Source of the DNA: Pedobacter sp. FW305-3-2-15-E-R2A2
GTDB lineage: Bacteria > Bacteroidota > Bacteroidia > Sphingobacteriales > Sphingobacteriaceae
DNA length: 64,000 nucleotides
NCBI RefSeq assembly: GCF_038446955.1
Contig: NZ_CP151803.1
Span: 4,898,001 to 4,962,000, forward strand
Direction: 5' to 3'
Shown: one piece after another, positions 43,813 through 57,500 of the stretch
Numbering within the stretch: the stretch's first letter is position 1
How the letters are laid out: each line of letters begins with the position of its first letter
Notes under the pieces: model-generated
What the model saw: the letters and a program-made list of their open reading frames with translations, nothing else
What the model was told of the DNA's origin: nothing
Database searches by the model: none
Made by a program: the position numbers and the translations under genes

Positions 43813-45552
43813 ATGAGCAGAAATACGCCCTCAATCCCTGCCGGAATACCTACCGGTTTTTTTTCTTTTCCCAGAAAAAATCTAAATAAATGGATATGGC
43901 TCAGCAAATTAATAAAAACTGAAATCAGCCTCATTATTGGCAATATGCTCATTGGCTTATGCATCACCATACTCGGGTTCTCTATCGTCATCTTTTCACA
44001 AATATTAATTGACGACCTGTTGCCAACAGGAAACCACAAGCAACTCATTATTGGTTTTATACTTTTATTTCTGAGCCTGACACTCCGCTCGGGCCTGGCA
44101 TATTTCCGCAGAAAACTGTTGTTTTCTCAAAACAAACGAATCAGCAGTAAAGTGTTGCCCTCATTTCTCCGCCTGGTCTTACATCTGCCAAAATCATTTT
44201 TTGATACCCACAATACCCCGGAATTACTCTCCCGTCTCCTTGAACATAAAGGCCTTCAAAAAATCATTTCTTACCTGACAGATCGCCTTTTCATGGACCT
44301 GCTTTTCATCTTATCAACGACCATTCTTCTCGCCTGGTATTCCACTGCAGCTGCCGCCCTACTTTTTATAAGCTTTTCCTTCCTCCTGTTTGTTGGCTTT
44401 AACTTCAAAAAAGGAAAGCTGAAACAATCGGAGCTCAGCCGGACCAATGAAGCTCAGCGAGAACAATACCTCAGCATGTTTCAGAGCATTGAAGCGATAA
44501 AGAGCCACAATGCAGAAGATCATTTCCTGGCCAAAACCGAAACGCTCCAGAACAGCCTTCAGCACAAAAAAGAACACTTATGGCAATCGGAAAATAAATC
44601 CATGATGTTCACAGAATTACTGTCGGTCGCTTTTACCCTCCTACTCACTGGACTTTCTTATTTATTGGTGGTCAGACAAGAGCTAAAAACCGGCGAGATG
44701 GTCGCGATCATCATCATGAGCATTTCTCTGATCCCCGCAATCTGCCGCTCTTCACAAATCGGAATGAAGCTCAATCAACTGAACCTGATCGTAGAAAATA
44801 TTTACGATTTTTCCGGTCTGAAGCAGGAATATCCACAAGAGGAGAAGGCCGAATTACAAAGCATCAACTTCCAGTCACTTCAGGTCAAAAACCTAAATTT
44901 TTCCTTTCCAGGCTGCCCTCCGCTGCTCCGGGACGTATCATTCCGTCTAAAGGCAGGGGAAAGCATCGCCTTACTCGGCGAATGTGGCGCTGGAAAAAGC
45001 ACGATATTCTCGATATTACAAAAGCTTTACACCCCACAATCCGGATTGATTGCCTTAAATGAGCAATCCATCAAACACATCTCTACCCCTTCCTTAAGGA
45101 ACATCATCGCAACGGTCCCCCAGGAGGTGAAAATCTTCAACGGAACACTAATGGACAACATTGCACTGGGCAGTCCTCACCAAAGCCCTTCCTCCATCAT
45201 AGAATTCTGCATCCATACAGGCCTGGATCGTTTTTTTGATTCCCTGCCCCAAGGTTACCTGACCCCGATCGGAGAAGGAAAACTGAAGCTTTCTGCCGGT
45301 CAGCGACAACTTGTTGGCCTTGCAAGAGCACTTTACCGGAGGCCACAATTGTTGTTACTCGATGAGGCAACTGCTTTTATGGATACCAACACTGAAAAAT
45401 TCACACTGGAACTCCTTGCCCGTTTTAAAAGCAATATGGCCATCATCCTCATCACCCACAAAACCGAAACCACCAGACTCGCAGACCGGATTTATGTGAT
45501 CAAACAAGGGCAGGTAGAAGATCCCTATAAGTCCATCACTTTTAGCTCCTGA
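43813..45552 (+). CDS. ABC exporter (fused permease and ATPase), peptidase-less HlyB/PCAT-like
   Basis: This 579-residue protein has a six-helix permease domain (about 35-330) and an ATPase domain (about 355-570) with Walker A GECGAGKST (389-397), signature LSAGQ (493-497) and Walker B LLLLDEAT (513-520). It resembles the membrane/ATPase core of type I secretion and bacteriocin exporters but lacks an N-terminal peptidase. It should act as a homodimer. No HlyD-type adaptor is adjacent. It converges on the giant gene with only 13 nt between stops, so the two are not co-transcribed. Substrate unknown. Confidence 0.83.
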   Translation: MSRNTPSIPAGIPTGFFSFPRKNLNKWIWLSKLIKTEISLIIGNMLIGLCITILGFSIVIFSQILIDDLLPTGNHKQLIIGFILLFLSLTLRSGLAYFRRKLLFSQNKRISSKVLPSFLRLVLHLPKSFFDTHNTPELLSRLLEHKGLQKIISYLTDRLFMDLLFILSTTILLAWYSTAAAALLFISFSFLLFVGFNFKKGKLKQSELSRTNEAQREQYLSMFQSIEAIKSHNAEDHFLAKTETLQNSLQHKKEHLWQSENKSMMFTELLSVAFTLLLTGLSYLLVVRQELKTGEMVAIIIMSISLIPAICRSSQIGMKLNQLNLIVENIYDFSGLKQEYPQEEKAELQSINFQSLQVKNLNFSFPGCPPLLRDVSFRLKAGESIALLGECGAGKSTIFSILQKLYTPQSGLIALNEQSIKHISTPSLRNIIATVPQEVKIFNGTLMDNIALGSPHQSPSSIIEFCIHTGLDRFFDSLPQGYLTPIGEGKLKLSAGQRQLVGLARALYRRPQLLLLDEATAFMDTNTEKFTLELLARFKSNMAIILITHKTETTRLADRIYVIKQGQVEDPYKSITFSS

Positions 45553-45565
45553 CCCAATTCTCCTA

Positions 45566-48500
45566 TCATTTCAAACAGCGTAAAGACCCCCCGTTCGATT
45601 TATAGGTCTGCGCATAATTTGTGGTCATCAACAAACTCGAAATATCGGTCATCACGAAAGGCTGGGCAAAGGGCCCATAGCTAGCTTGGCTCATCTGGTT
45701 TGTACTCCAGTAAAGACCGGTTTTACCACGCGTATCCATCAAGGCCCCTGCCGTATTGTTCAGGTATCCTGCATTGTGCAGTTTCAATACCGAATTGTAA
45801 ACATCCACATCTTTCGCCCAGAATTGAGGCGAAGCATCTGCAGCTGTCCATTCCGCAGCCGTAGGAATTCTCCATCCGGACCCCAGCAATAAGGTACATG
45901 GATCTTTCGCTGTTGTCCAGTCTGAATTGTCTGAAATATCCGTCTTCCATGGCATCGTCCCAGTCGTTGCAGGAATCTTCGTCCCGTTATTATACTCATA
46001 ACCTTGCGAACGGTTAAACTGCCAATACCAGCCTGCCGCAGCCGGATTCGGGTCTGTCGCTGAAATTGCCTGTTCGGATGCCCCCAGGTTCTGGGTGATC
46101 CAGCAGCGCGGAGATCCGGTAATGCTACTGCTCACTGTTTTATAGGTAATCGTTTTGTCGACCGCCGCTCCGTTTACACCTGCCTGATGAACCACTGTCA
46201 ATGGATTACAAATCTTGAAACTACTCGTTACAGGACTGTAAACAGTACCCACCGCACTGATGGCATAAGCACGGACATAATAGATTGGTCCTTCTTCCAA
46301 GCCGGAAAGGACACCCGTAAATTCGCCTGTTCCTTTACCGTTATCTATATTTTTATTGCTGGTTACCGTTGGAAGGATTTCGCTGCTGCTCCAGACCAAA
46401 CCATGTTCCGTCACAGGGGAAGTTCCCGCCAGACTTACTGTAGCAGTTCCTGCCGCAGTCGCACTGGTCATTCCCGAAACCGGGAGGTCTACATTGCTCA
46501 CCGATGGCAATGTTTCGATTACTTCATCACGAACACAGCGAACAGCCATTCCTAATGCTTTGTCGATATCACCGGCGTTTACCGCACCATTGTTGTAAAG
46601 CCCTTTTCCAACCGATACGCTGTTCCCCATGGTACTGCTCCAATAATAACCAGTCGCACCACGCCCGGTTAAAGTACCTCCTGCCAGGTATCCTGCGCCA
46701 TGTATTTTCAATGCCGAGTTGTAGGTATCTGCCTGTGTATCCCAGTTCTGAGGAACAGCCTCTGCAGTGGTCAATTCAAATCCTGTTGGCAGCCTCCAAC
46801 CGGACCCTAGCAGCAATACACAAGGATCTTTTGCAGGAAGCCAATTCAGGTTCTCACTAATCGGCGTAAGCCATGGTGCCATGATAGCAGATGGCGTACG
46901 TGTCGTTCCATCATGCTGATAGCCCTGAAGCCTGTTAAACTGCCAATACCAACCCGCACTAGCCTCCGTAGCATCAGTGGCACTGCTTGCCTGCCGGTCA
47001 GCACCCAGGTTCTGCGTGATCCAGCAGCGCGCGGCTCCGGAAATATTGCTGCTTACCGCACCATAAGTAACAGTCTTACTTACCGGTGCCCCGTTCAATC
47101 CTGCCACATGTATCGCGGTAACAGGATTACAAACTTTAAAGCTGTTCACCTGTGGACTGTAAGCCGTACCCTGGCTGTTTGTAGCATAAGCACGTACATA
47201 ATAAGTTGGCCCTTCAGCCAGGCCCATCAGGGTAATTTTAAAGCTTCCCGTATCTAAACCATTGCTCAGCACCTGATCACTAAGTGAAGGCAGGGAGTTG
47301 CTGGTGCTCCATACCAAACCACGAGCAGTCAAGCTTGCCCCTCCGTCAGAAACCACGGTAGCAGATCCTTCAGCAGAACTTTCCTTCATTCCTGAAACCG
47401 GAATGCTCACATTGGTCAATACCGGTTTAGACAATACCACCGCATCGCGAAGACAGCGCAGAGGCATTCCATTTGCCTTATAATTAGTAGAATAATTTCC
47501 GGTTACCACTGCACTGCTGGAACTGTTCATCTGGAAAGAATTGGCCAGGGAGCTAAGTCCTGATGAGGGTGCAATCTGATTACTGCTCCAATAAAATCCA
47601 CTTTTACCCCGTACCTCTGCCAGTAAACCAGTGGTATTCACCAGCCATCCTGCATTGTGGAGTTTCAATACCGAATTGTAAGCATCTGCATCTTTCAGCC
47701 AGTATTGAGGAACAGCATCTGCTGTTGTCCATTCTGTAAGCGTTGGAATCCTCCATCCCCCGCCTAAAAGCAGGTTACATGGATCATTCGCTAAGGTCCA
47801 GTCTGAATTTTCAGGAATGTCTGTTCTCCATGGTGTCCAGGCATTTGCTGCAGGAGTCCTTACTGTCCCCTGTACGTCATAACCCTGAGCGCGGTTAAAC
47901 TGCCAGTACCAGCCTGCCGCAGCCGGATTGGCATCCGTCGCTGAAACTGCTTGCTCGGATGCCCCCAGATTCTGGGTAATCCAGCAACGTGGAGCGCCGG
48001 TAATGCTGCTGCTTACCGTTTTATAAGTAATCGTTTTGTCGACCGGAGCTCCGTTCAGTCCGGCCTTATGAATCGCTGTAAATGGATTACAAATCTTGAA
48101 ACTGCTCGTTATGGCACTGTAAGCAATTCCCACAGCGCTGATGGCATAAGCACGGACATAATAGGTTGGTCCTTCCGTTAAACCTGAAATGACACCGGTA
48201 AATGCTCCTGTTCCTTTGCCGCTATCTATAATTTTATTGCTGGTTACCGTTGGAAGGATTTCGCTGCTGCTCCAGACCAAACCACGTTCCGTCACAGGGG
48301 AACTGCCTTCCGGAGCTACCGTCGCTGTTCCTGCAGCAGTCGCACTGGACATTCCGGAAACCGGGATGTCTACATTGCTCACAGATGGCAATGTGGAGGT
48401 CACCTCATCACGGATACAACGGACCGCCAGTCCCTGTGATTTGTCGATATCACCTGCGTTTACCGCACCATTGTTGTAAAGTCCCTTCCCAACAGATGCA

Positions 48501-51500
48501 TTATTGCCCATGGTACTGCTCCAATAGTAACCACTTGTACCGCGCCCGGTTAAAGTGCCTCCCCCTGAATAAGAGAGATATCCTGCACCATGTATTTTCA
48601 ATGCCGAGTTGTACGTATCGGCCTGCGTATCCCAGTTCTGTGGAGGTGCTTCTGCCGCGATCAATTCCAATCCTGTTGGCAGTCTCCAGCCGGAACCCAG
48701 CAACAAGATACAAGGGTCCTGTGCAGGAAGCCAATTCAGGTTCTCACTAATCGGCGTAATCCATGGCGTCCAGGCATTGGATGGTGTCCGTGTCGTTCCA
48801 TCATGCTGATAGCCCTGAAGCCTGTTAAACTGCCAATACCAGCCCGCACTCGCCTCCGTAGCATCAGTGGCACCGCTTGCCTGACGGTCGGCTCCCAGGT
48901 TCTGGGTGATCCAGCAACGCGCTGCTCCGGAAAGGTTACTGCTAACCGTTCCATAAGTGACCGTTTTACTCACAGGTGCCCCGTTCAAGCCTGCCTGATG
49001 GATCACCGTAAATGGATTACAAATCTTAAAACTATTCACCTGCGGACTGTAAGCCGTACCCTGGCTGTTTGTAGCATAAGCACGTACATAATAAGTTGGC
49101 CCTTCAGCCAGGCCCATCAGGGTAATTTTAAAGCTTCCCGTATCTAAACCATTGCTCAGCACCTGATCACTAAGTGAAGGCAGGGAGTTGCTGGTGCTCC
49201 ATACCAAACCACGAGCAGTCAAGCTTGCCCCTCCGTCAGAAACCACGGTAGCAGATCCTTCAGCAGAACTTTCTTTCATTCCTGAAACCGGAATGCTCAC
49301 ATTAGTCAATACCGGTTTAGACAATACCACCGCATCGCGAAGACAGCGCAGAGGCATTCCATTTGCCTTATAATTAGTGGAATAGTTTCCGGTTACCACT
49401 GCACTGCTGGAACTGTTCATCTGGAAAGAATTGGCCAGGGAGCTAAGTCCTGATGAGGGTGCAATCTGATTACTGCTCCAATAAAATCCACTTTTACCCC
49501 GTACCTCTGCCAGCAAACCAGTGGTATTCACCAGCCATCCTGCATTGTGGAGTTTCAATACCGAATTGTAAGCGTCTGCATCTTTCAGCCAGTATTGAGG
49601 AACAGCATCTGCTGTTGTCCATTCTGTAAGCGTTGGAATCCGCCATCCCCCGCCTAAAAGCAGGTTACATGGATCATTCGCTAAGGTCCAGTCTGAATTT
49701 TCAGGAATGTCTGTTCTCCATGGTGTCCAGGCATTTGCTGCAGGAGTCCTTACTGTCCCCTGTACGTCATAACCCTGAGCGCGGTTAAACTGCCAGTACC
49801 AGCCTGCCGCAGCCGGATTGGCATCCGTCGCTGAAACTGCCTGCTCGGATGCCCCCAGATTCTGGGTAATCCAGCAACGTGGAGCGCCGGTAATACTGCT
49901 GCTTACCGTTTTATAAGTAATCGTTTTGTCGACCGGAGCTCCGTTCAGTCCGGCCTTATGAATCGCTGTAAATGGATTACAAATCTTAAAACTGCTCGTT
50001 ATCGCACTGTAAGCAATTCCCACAGCGCTGATGGCATAAGCACGGACATAATAGGTTGGTCCTTCCGTTAAACCGGAAATGACTCCGGTAAACGCTCCTG
50101 TTCCTTTGCCGCTATCTATAATTTTATTGCTGGTTACCGTTGGAAGGATTTCGCTGCTGCTCCAGACCAAACCACGTTCCGTCACAGGGGAACTGCCTTC
50201 CGGAGCTACCGTCGCTGTTCCTGCCGCAGTCGCACTGGACATTCCGGAAACCGGGATGTCTACATTGCTCACAGATGGCAATGTGGAGGTCACCTCATCA
50301 CGGATACAACGGACCGCCAGTCCCTGTGATTTGTCGATATCACCTGCGTTTACCGCACCATTGTTGTAAAGTCCCTTCCCAACGGATGCATTATTGCCCA
50401 TGGTACTGCTCCAATAGTAACCACTTGTACCGCGCCCGGTTAAAGTGCCTCCCCCTGAATAAGAGAGATATCCTGCGCCATGTATTTTCAATGCAGACTT
50501 ATAGGTATCGGCCTGTGTATCCCAGTTCTGTGGAACCCCCTCTGCTGTGATCAGTTCCAATCCTGTTGGCAGTCTCCAGCCGGAGCCCAGCAACAAGATA
50601 CAAGGGTCCTGTGCAGGAAGCCAATTCAGGTTCTCGCTAATCGGCGTAATCCATGGCGTCCATGCATTGGATGGTGTCCGTGTCGTTCCATCATGCTGAT
50701 AGCCCTGAAGCCTGTTAAACTGCCAATACCAGCCCGCACTCGCCTCCGTAGCATCAGTGACACTGATCGCCTGCCGGTCAGCACCCAGGTTCTGGGTGAT
50801 CCAGCAACGCGCTGCTCCGGAAAGGTTACTGCTAACCGTTCCATAAGTGACCGTTTTACTAACAGGTGCCCCGTTCAAGCCTGCCTGATGGAGTACCGTA
50901 AATGGATTACAAATCTTAAAACTGGTTGCCACAGTACTATAACCCGTTCCGTTTTTATTGGTTGCATAAGCACGAACATAGTAAGTTGGTCCTTCCGACA
51001 AACTGCTAAGTGTGCTGGTAAAACTCCCCACCCCCTGTCCATTACTCAATACCTGGTCGTTGATTGTGGGAAGTGGATTGGTGGTACTCCATACTAAACC
51101 ACGTACTGTTGCCGCTGTACCTCCATCAGAAACCACGGTAGCAAACGCTTCAGCAGAACTTTCCTTCATTTCTGAAACAGGAATGCTAACCTCGCTCAAT
51201 ACGGGTTTAGATAAAACAATGGTATCACGAAGACAACGTAATGTCATGGCATTTGCCTTATAATTGCTGGAATAGTTTCCAGTTACCGCTGCACTGCTTG
51301 AACTGTTCATCTGGAAGGAATAGCCCATTGAACTGGCACCTGACGCGCTAATCTGATTACTGCTCCAGTAAGCACCACTTTTACCCCGTACCTCTGCCAG
51401 TAAACCAGTGGTATTGACCAGCCATCCTGCATCGTGTAATTTCAGTTCAGAGTTATAGGCATCTGTATCTTTTACCCAGTTTTGAGGAGCTGCATCTGCT

Positions 51501-54500
51501 GTTGTCCATTCTGTAAGCGTGGGAATCCGCCATCCTCCACCTAAAAGCAGGTTACATGGGTCATTCGCTAAAGTCCAGTCTGAATTTTCAGGAATGTCTG
51601 TTCTCCATGGGGTCCAGGCATTTGCCGCAGGAATCCTGACAGCACCCTCTATTTCATATCCCTGTGAACGGTTAAACTGCCAGTACCATCCTGCTGCAGC
51701 CGGACTGGCATCGGATACCGCTGTTGCCTGCTGATCAGCACCCAGATTCTGGGCAATCCAGCAACGTGCAGCTCCTGAAATGTTTGTGCTTACCGTTTTA
51801 TAGCTGATTGTTTTATCTACCGGTGCGCCATTGAATCCGGCTTTATGGATCATCGTAAATGGAAGACAAATCTTGAAGCTCGTCACAACCGGGCTATATC
51901 CTGTACCCGCACTATTGGTCGCATAAGCACGGACATAATACGTTGGGCCCTCTATCAGTTCCTTCATCGGCAATGTAAAACTACCTGTCCCTGTTCCCGC
52001 ATCAATCACCTTCAGATCATTGATCGTCGGAACCGGATTTTTTGTACTCCAAACCAAGCCGCGTTCCATCACATCAGCCTTTCCATCGGAAGTCACTTCG
52101 GCAGAACCTTCTGCTGTAATATCCGTCATGTTGGCGATCCTGACATTACTTACTGAAGGTGGGATTGCAGGTGTATTTAAACTATCCAGTGCCCCGTAGG
52201 CAGTACCCACACTATTTGTCGCATAGGCCCTGAAGTAATATTTCGTCGCAATGGTCAATCCGGTCATGTTACTTACAAAAGCACCTTTCCCGGCACCATT
52301 GTTCGTTTTGGTTGCCAGCAGGATGGTTGGATCTTTCAACAGACTCCAGCAAATCCCACGGGAGGTAACCGCTGCCCCTCCATCACTAGTGATCTCTCCT
52401 CCACTTACCGCGGAAGCGGTTAAAATCTCCGTCGCAGGACTGGTCGTCAGCTTGGGAAGATCTAATGTCGTTAAGCTATCCAGGTTTCCATAGCTGGTAC
52501 CCAGGCTATTTGTTGCATAGGCGCGGATATAATATTTCGTACCGGTAAGCAATCCCTGGATGTTCGTCGTGAATCCGGAAAGCCCCGCACCATCAACAGA
52601 TTTTGTGGATACTGCAGTTGTCGGATTCGTTTCGGTACTCCAGCAAAGCCCTCTTGCGGTGACTGGCATCCCACCATCACTACCTACAAAACCACCGGAA
52701 ACGGCAGCATTGCTCAGAATGGAAGTTGGTTTATTTGTTGTTACCGTTGGCAAGGTTGGTGTGGTAAAGCTGGCAGGTGCCGGACTAAACCCTGTACCTG
52801 CGACATTGACGGCATAAGCCCAGAAATAATACCTCGTGCCTTCCGTCAGGCCATTGATGCTCATGCTAAAAGGCGCCGTTGTTCCTACCGAAACCAAACT
52901 ATCCGGATGCAAAGGCAAGACCGGTGTTTTGGCCAGCTTGCTCCAATAGAAACCACGGTCAGTGACTTCATCTCCTCCGTTTTTCGTTACGCTTGCCGAT
53001 CCGTCTGTACCTGTCATTGTCGGTTTGCTCAGCGTCACCATGCTTACCGTAGGAAGCGCAGCAAGAGTCACAAAGCTCAGTTCATTCCCATAAATTGTTC
53101 CCTTCAGATTGGTCGCATAAGCACGGACATAATATTTGGTGCCCGGTGTTAATCCGGAAAAAGGAATAGAGAAATTCCCGATCCCACCTGCAGCATGCTG
53201 CAGATATGATCCGGCCTGTATCACCGGATTCGGATTCAGGCTCCAGCAAATTCCGCGTGCCGTTACCGGCATGCCGCCATCGTCAGTAATATCACCGCCA
53301 GCTATAGCTGCAACGCTGCTGATCCCGCTTACCGTATTGGTAAGGATCGTTGGCAACATCACTTCCAGACTACTGAAGGCCACTTCACTACCATAAGTGG
53401 TACCTACCGCATTTGTCGCATAAGCCCGTACATAATAGGTAGTTTTATCAGTCAATCCTTTAAGTTGCGCCACAAACTTACCGATGCCGGTGGTCGTATT
53501 GTCGACAGTCTTGGTGCTCAGCGCAATGGTCGGACTGCCTGTGGTATTCCAGGTTACTCCTCTGCTGAGGATCGGCGTTCTTCCATCATCGGTAATATCG
53601 CCCCCGCTGGTTGCAGTGGTTGCTTTGATATCAGTTGCCATTGTCGTCACTGTCAGTGTTGGATAGGCATTGGTTAGAAAGCGTTGTTCCAGTCCATAGG
53701 CAACCCCGATTTTGTTCTGTGCGTATGCCCTTACATAGTATAAAGTATTCGGTAACAGGCCTGTCATCGTTCCGCTGAACGGATCCAGTCCAATCCCGTT
53801 ATTGGTCTTGCTGTCATTAATGGTAGGATTGGTCCGGATACTCCAGCAGAGTCCTTTCAGCGTTACATCGGCACCTCCATCGCTGGTAATGACCCCACCG
53901 CTTTTAGCTGTGGTTCCGGTCAGCTCAGTCGCTTCATTTGTGCTCAGGATCGGTGCGGTTGGGAATAAGGTTACGGTAACCTGATTCCCGTAAGCCGTTC
54001 CGACGCTATTGCTGGCATAAGCACGGACATAGTAAGCCATACTTAAGTTTAAGCCGGTCACTTCGCTGGTAAAAATTCCTGTTCCGGTACCGTTGCTTGT
54101 TCTCTTCTGCGTTTCGGCATCCGGATTAAAATTACGGTCCAGACTCCATACCACACCTCTTGAAGTGATCGCTGCGCCCCCATCTTTACTGATGTTTCCA
54201 CCTGTGGTGGCCGAAGATTTCGAAGAAGGGGTAATATAAGTTGTGGTCAGTGCAGGCAAGATCGCAGGTGTGGTAAAGGTCAGTTCATTTCCATACGCCG
54301 TTCCCTGGTTATTGGTTGCATAAGCCCGCACATAATATAAAGTTACCGGCTCCAGTTTCGTGATGGAACTTCTGAAGCTGTTTTCTGTGCCACTATCATG
54401 ACTCGTCTGCTGAGGTGTTCCTAATGTAGGATTTGGACTGGTACTCCATACCACTCCCTGATTGGTTACCAGGGTCCCTCCGTTACTCAGGACAGTTCCT

Positions 54501-57500
54501 CCGCCTGTTGCCGTAATCCCTGCAGAAGAAACAGCCACTGCAGTGGTGCTTACTGTTGGAATGATCAAGGTGGTAAAGGACTGTTCATTTCCATAGGCTA
54601 CACCTACACTGTTCAAGGCATAAGCCCTCACATAATAGGTTGTGCCAGGTTGTAAATCAGTCATATTGCTGCTAAAACCTCCATTGCCTGTTCCCGGCAG
54701 CATGGTTTTATTTCCGATTAAAGTATCTGGTCTGAATCCTGACTGTGTACTCCATACCAATCCTCTTGTCGTTACCGCTGCACCGCCATTATCGGAAATA
54801 TCTCCTCCCGACCATGCCGTAATCCCTCCGATTCCGGTAGCTGCTCTTGTGCTTAAAGTAGCCAGTACCGGAGGATCAGTGATGAAACTGAGCAGGTTCC
54901 CATAATTCGTTCCGGCTACATTGGTGGCATAAGCCTGAACATAATAGGTGGTATTGGCTTTTAAATTTTTGAGTGTGCTCGAATACACACCTCCTCTGCT
55001 GCCATTGCTCGTTCTGTTGACAGAAACCGTATCCGGATTAAAGACCGGCAACTCAGACCATACCACACCCCGGTTGTAGACATTTGAACCGCCCTCATCA
55101 GCTATATCACCACCGCTAAGGCCTGAAGTACTTCCGGTGGGACGGGCAAATACGGTAGTCAATACCGGAAGCTGAGGGGTAATGAAACTTACCGTATTGC
55201 CATAGGCGATGCCGGCACTATTGACCACATAGGCACGTACATAATAAGTGGTATGTTGTTTTAAACCATTTAACCGGGCAGTAAAGCTTCCCGTAAAATA
55301 ACCCGTTTCTGCCGTTTTATTCAGGCTGATGGTATCCGGGTTAAAATCAGGCTGTACGCTCCAATATACCCCTCTTGTGGTTACAACCGCACCACCATGG
55401 GTTAAAATCGTACCTCCGCTTTTAGCCGTTGTGGTAGAGGTCGCTTCCGCCGCCTCGGTAATTACCGTTGCCAGAACGGGAGGAAGTGTGGTAAAGCTTT
55501 CGGTTTCTCCGTAAGCAGTTCCCACTGCATTTGTCGCATAAGCGCGGACATAATATCTTGTACTTCCCAGCAATTCGCCGATTTTATTGGCAAAGCTGCC
55601 CATGCCAATTGCATTTGAAGTATGGTCATTCGTCAGGATCGGATTTACGGAGGTATTCCAGCAAAGACCGCTCGCCAGAACTTCAGTTCCGCCGTTATCA
55701 GAAATATTTCCACCACCAAACGCTTCTGTACTCGTCACCGTTCCCTGTGGAATGGCGGCGGTGCTGACTAAAGGCAGATTAAAAGTCGTAAAACGCTCTT
55801 CATTAGGGGCATAAGAAATGCCGGCGCTATTCGTTGCAAAAGCCCGGACATAATACGTCATTCCAGGTAAAAGATCCTCCATGGTCATGGCAAAACTCTG
55901 GTTTCCAAGTTCTGTGATCCTGCGGGTAGCTACGGCTTCAGGATCAAAACCACTGCTGGTACTCCATACCAAACCACGGTCCGTAATTGCCGCTCCTCCA
56001 TTGTGCAGAATCGTTCCGCCACTGATTCCGGTAATGCCTTTCAAACCACTTCTGGCAGGAGTTGTGTTGAGCCTTGCCAATACCGGAGGCGCGGTTACAA
56101 ATGACTCTACCTGTCCATAAACGGTCCCTGCGCTATTGGTCGCATAGGCGCGGATATAATATTTGGTACTTCCAAGTAAGTCTTTTAAAGCATGAATAAA
56201 GTTCCCGATTCCAGGTCCGCTGCTCGTATGCGGATCTTCGATTGTCGGTAAGCCTGCGGTACTCCAGCAAATCCCGCTCGCGGTTACTGCGGTACCACCA
56301 TCACTGCTGATGTTACCGCCACTGTTTGCCGTATTTGCCGTAATTGCTGTTGCAGGTAAAGTGGTCAGCGTCGCTGTAGTGGCCGTTGTAAAGATCAGTT
56401 CATTTCCATAAACCACCCCGATCTCATTTACCGCATAAGCACGGACATGGTATTTAGTAAGTGGCGTTAAGCCCGTCATGAAAGCAGAGAAAGTCCCTCT
56501 TCCGGAACCGCTTTCCTTAGCGCCGTCGGTAATCGTTGGATCAGCACTGGTATTCCAGCAAATCCCTCTTGAACTTACCGGGCTTCCCCCTTCATCAGAG
56601 AGTTCTCCGGTACCCATTGCCGTTACGCCGCCAATCTGATCTATCGACACTGTGTTTACCGTTGCCAGTCCCGGAGGCGGGGTGACAAACGTTTCTGTAT
56701 TCCCGTAAACGGTCACCGAATTATTGCCTGCATAAGCACGGACATAATATTTGGTACTTCCTGTTAATCCGGTCATTCTGATCACAAAATTTTCCGAAGC
56801 AGATCCGCTACTGATGAAGAAATCTGAGGTAGTCGGATTTGGACTGGTACTCCAGCACAGACCACGATGCGTAACGCCCGCACTTCCCGAAACAAGGATG
56901 GCACCGCCACTCTCTGCAGTACTGTTGGTAACGAGTGTCACCGGAAGCGTCATCAGGCTGATGTTTAATGGCGTGATGAAACTTCTTTCCACGGTATAAG
57001 CTGTGCCTTCGCTATTCGTTGCGTATCCTTTTGCATAATATACTGTTCCCGGTGTTAAGCCGCTCAGCTGTGTTCTGAAGTTTCCAATGTCATTTGGATT
57101 TACCGTAACCGATTCTGCATTCAGGTAACTGATCCGGTCGATACTGTAAGCAATCCCTTTGGAAAGGATCTTTGCCCCTCCATTGTTGAGCATCGTGACA
57201 TCTCCCGTAGCCTGGGTATAGGTAATATTGTAAACAGCAAGTGAGGAAGAAGCCAGAACAGGTGGCTGAGGTGCTGAGGTATGGAATTCCAGTAAATCCC
57301 CATAGGCAGTTCCAAACCTGTTTGTTGCATAAGCACGGACATAATAGGTGGTATTTCCCATTAAGTTTTTCATGAAACTCTGGAATGTTCCGGTGGCAGC
57401 ACCATCATTGGTCATTCCTGCCGCAGGATCATCTGCCGGATCTCCGGTGATGCTCCAATGAATCCCTCTGGCCGTAATATCTGCGATGCCGTTGGCGGAA

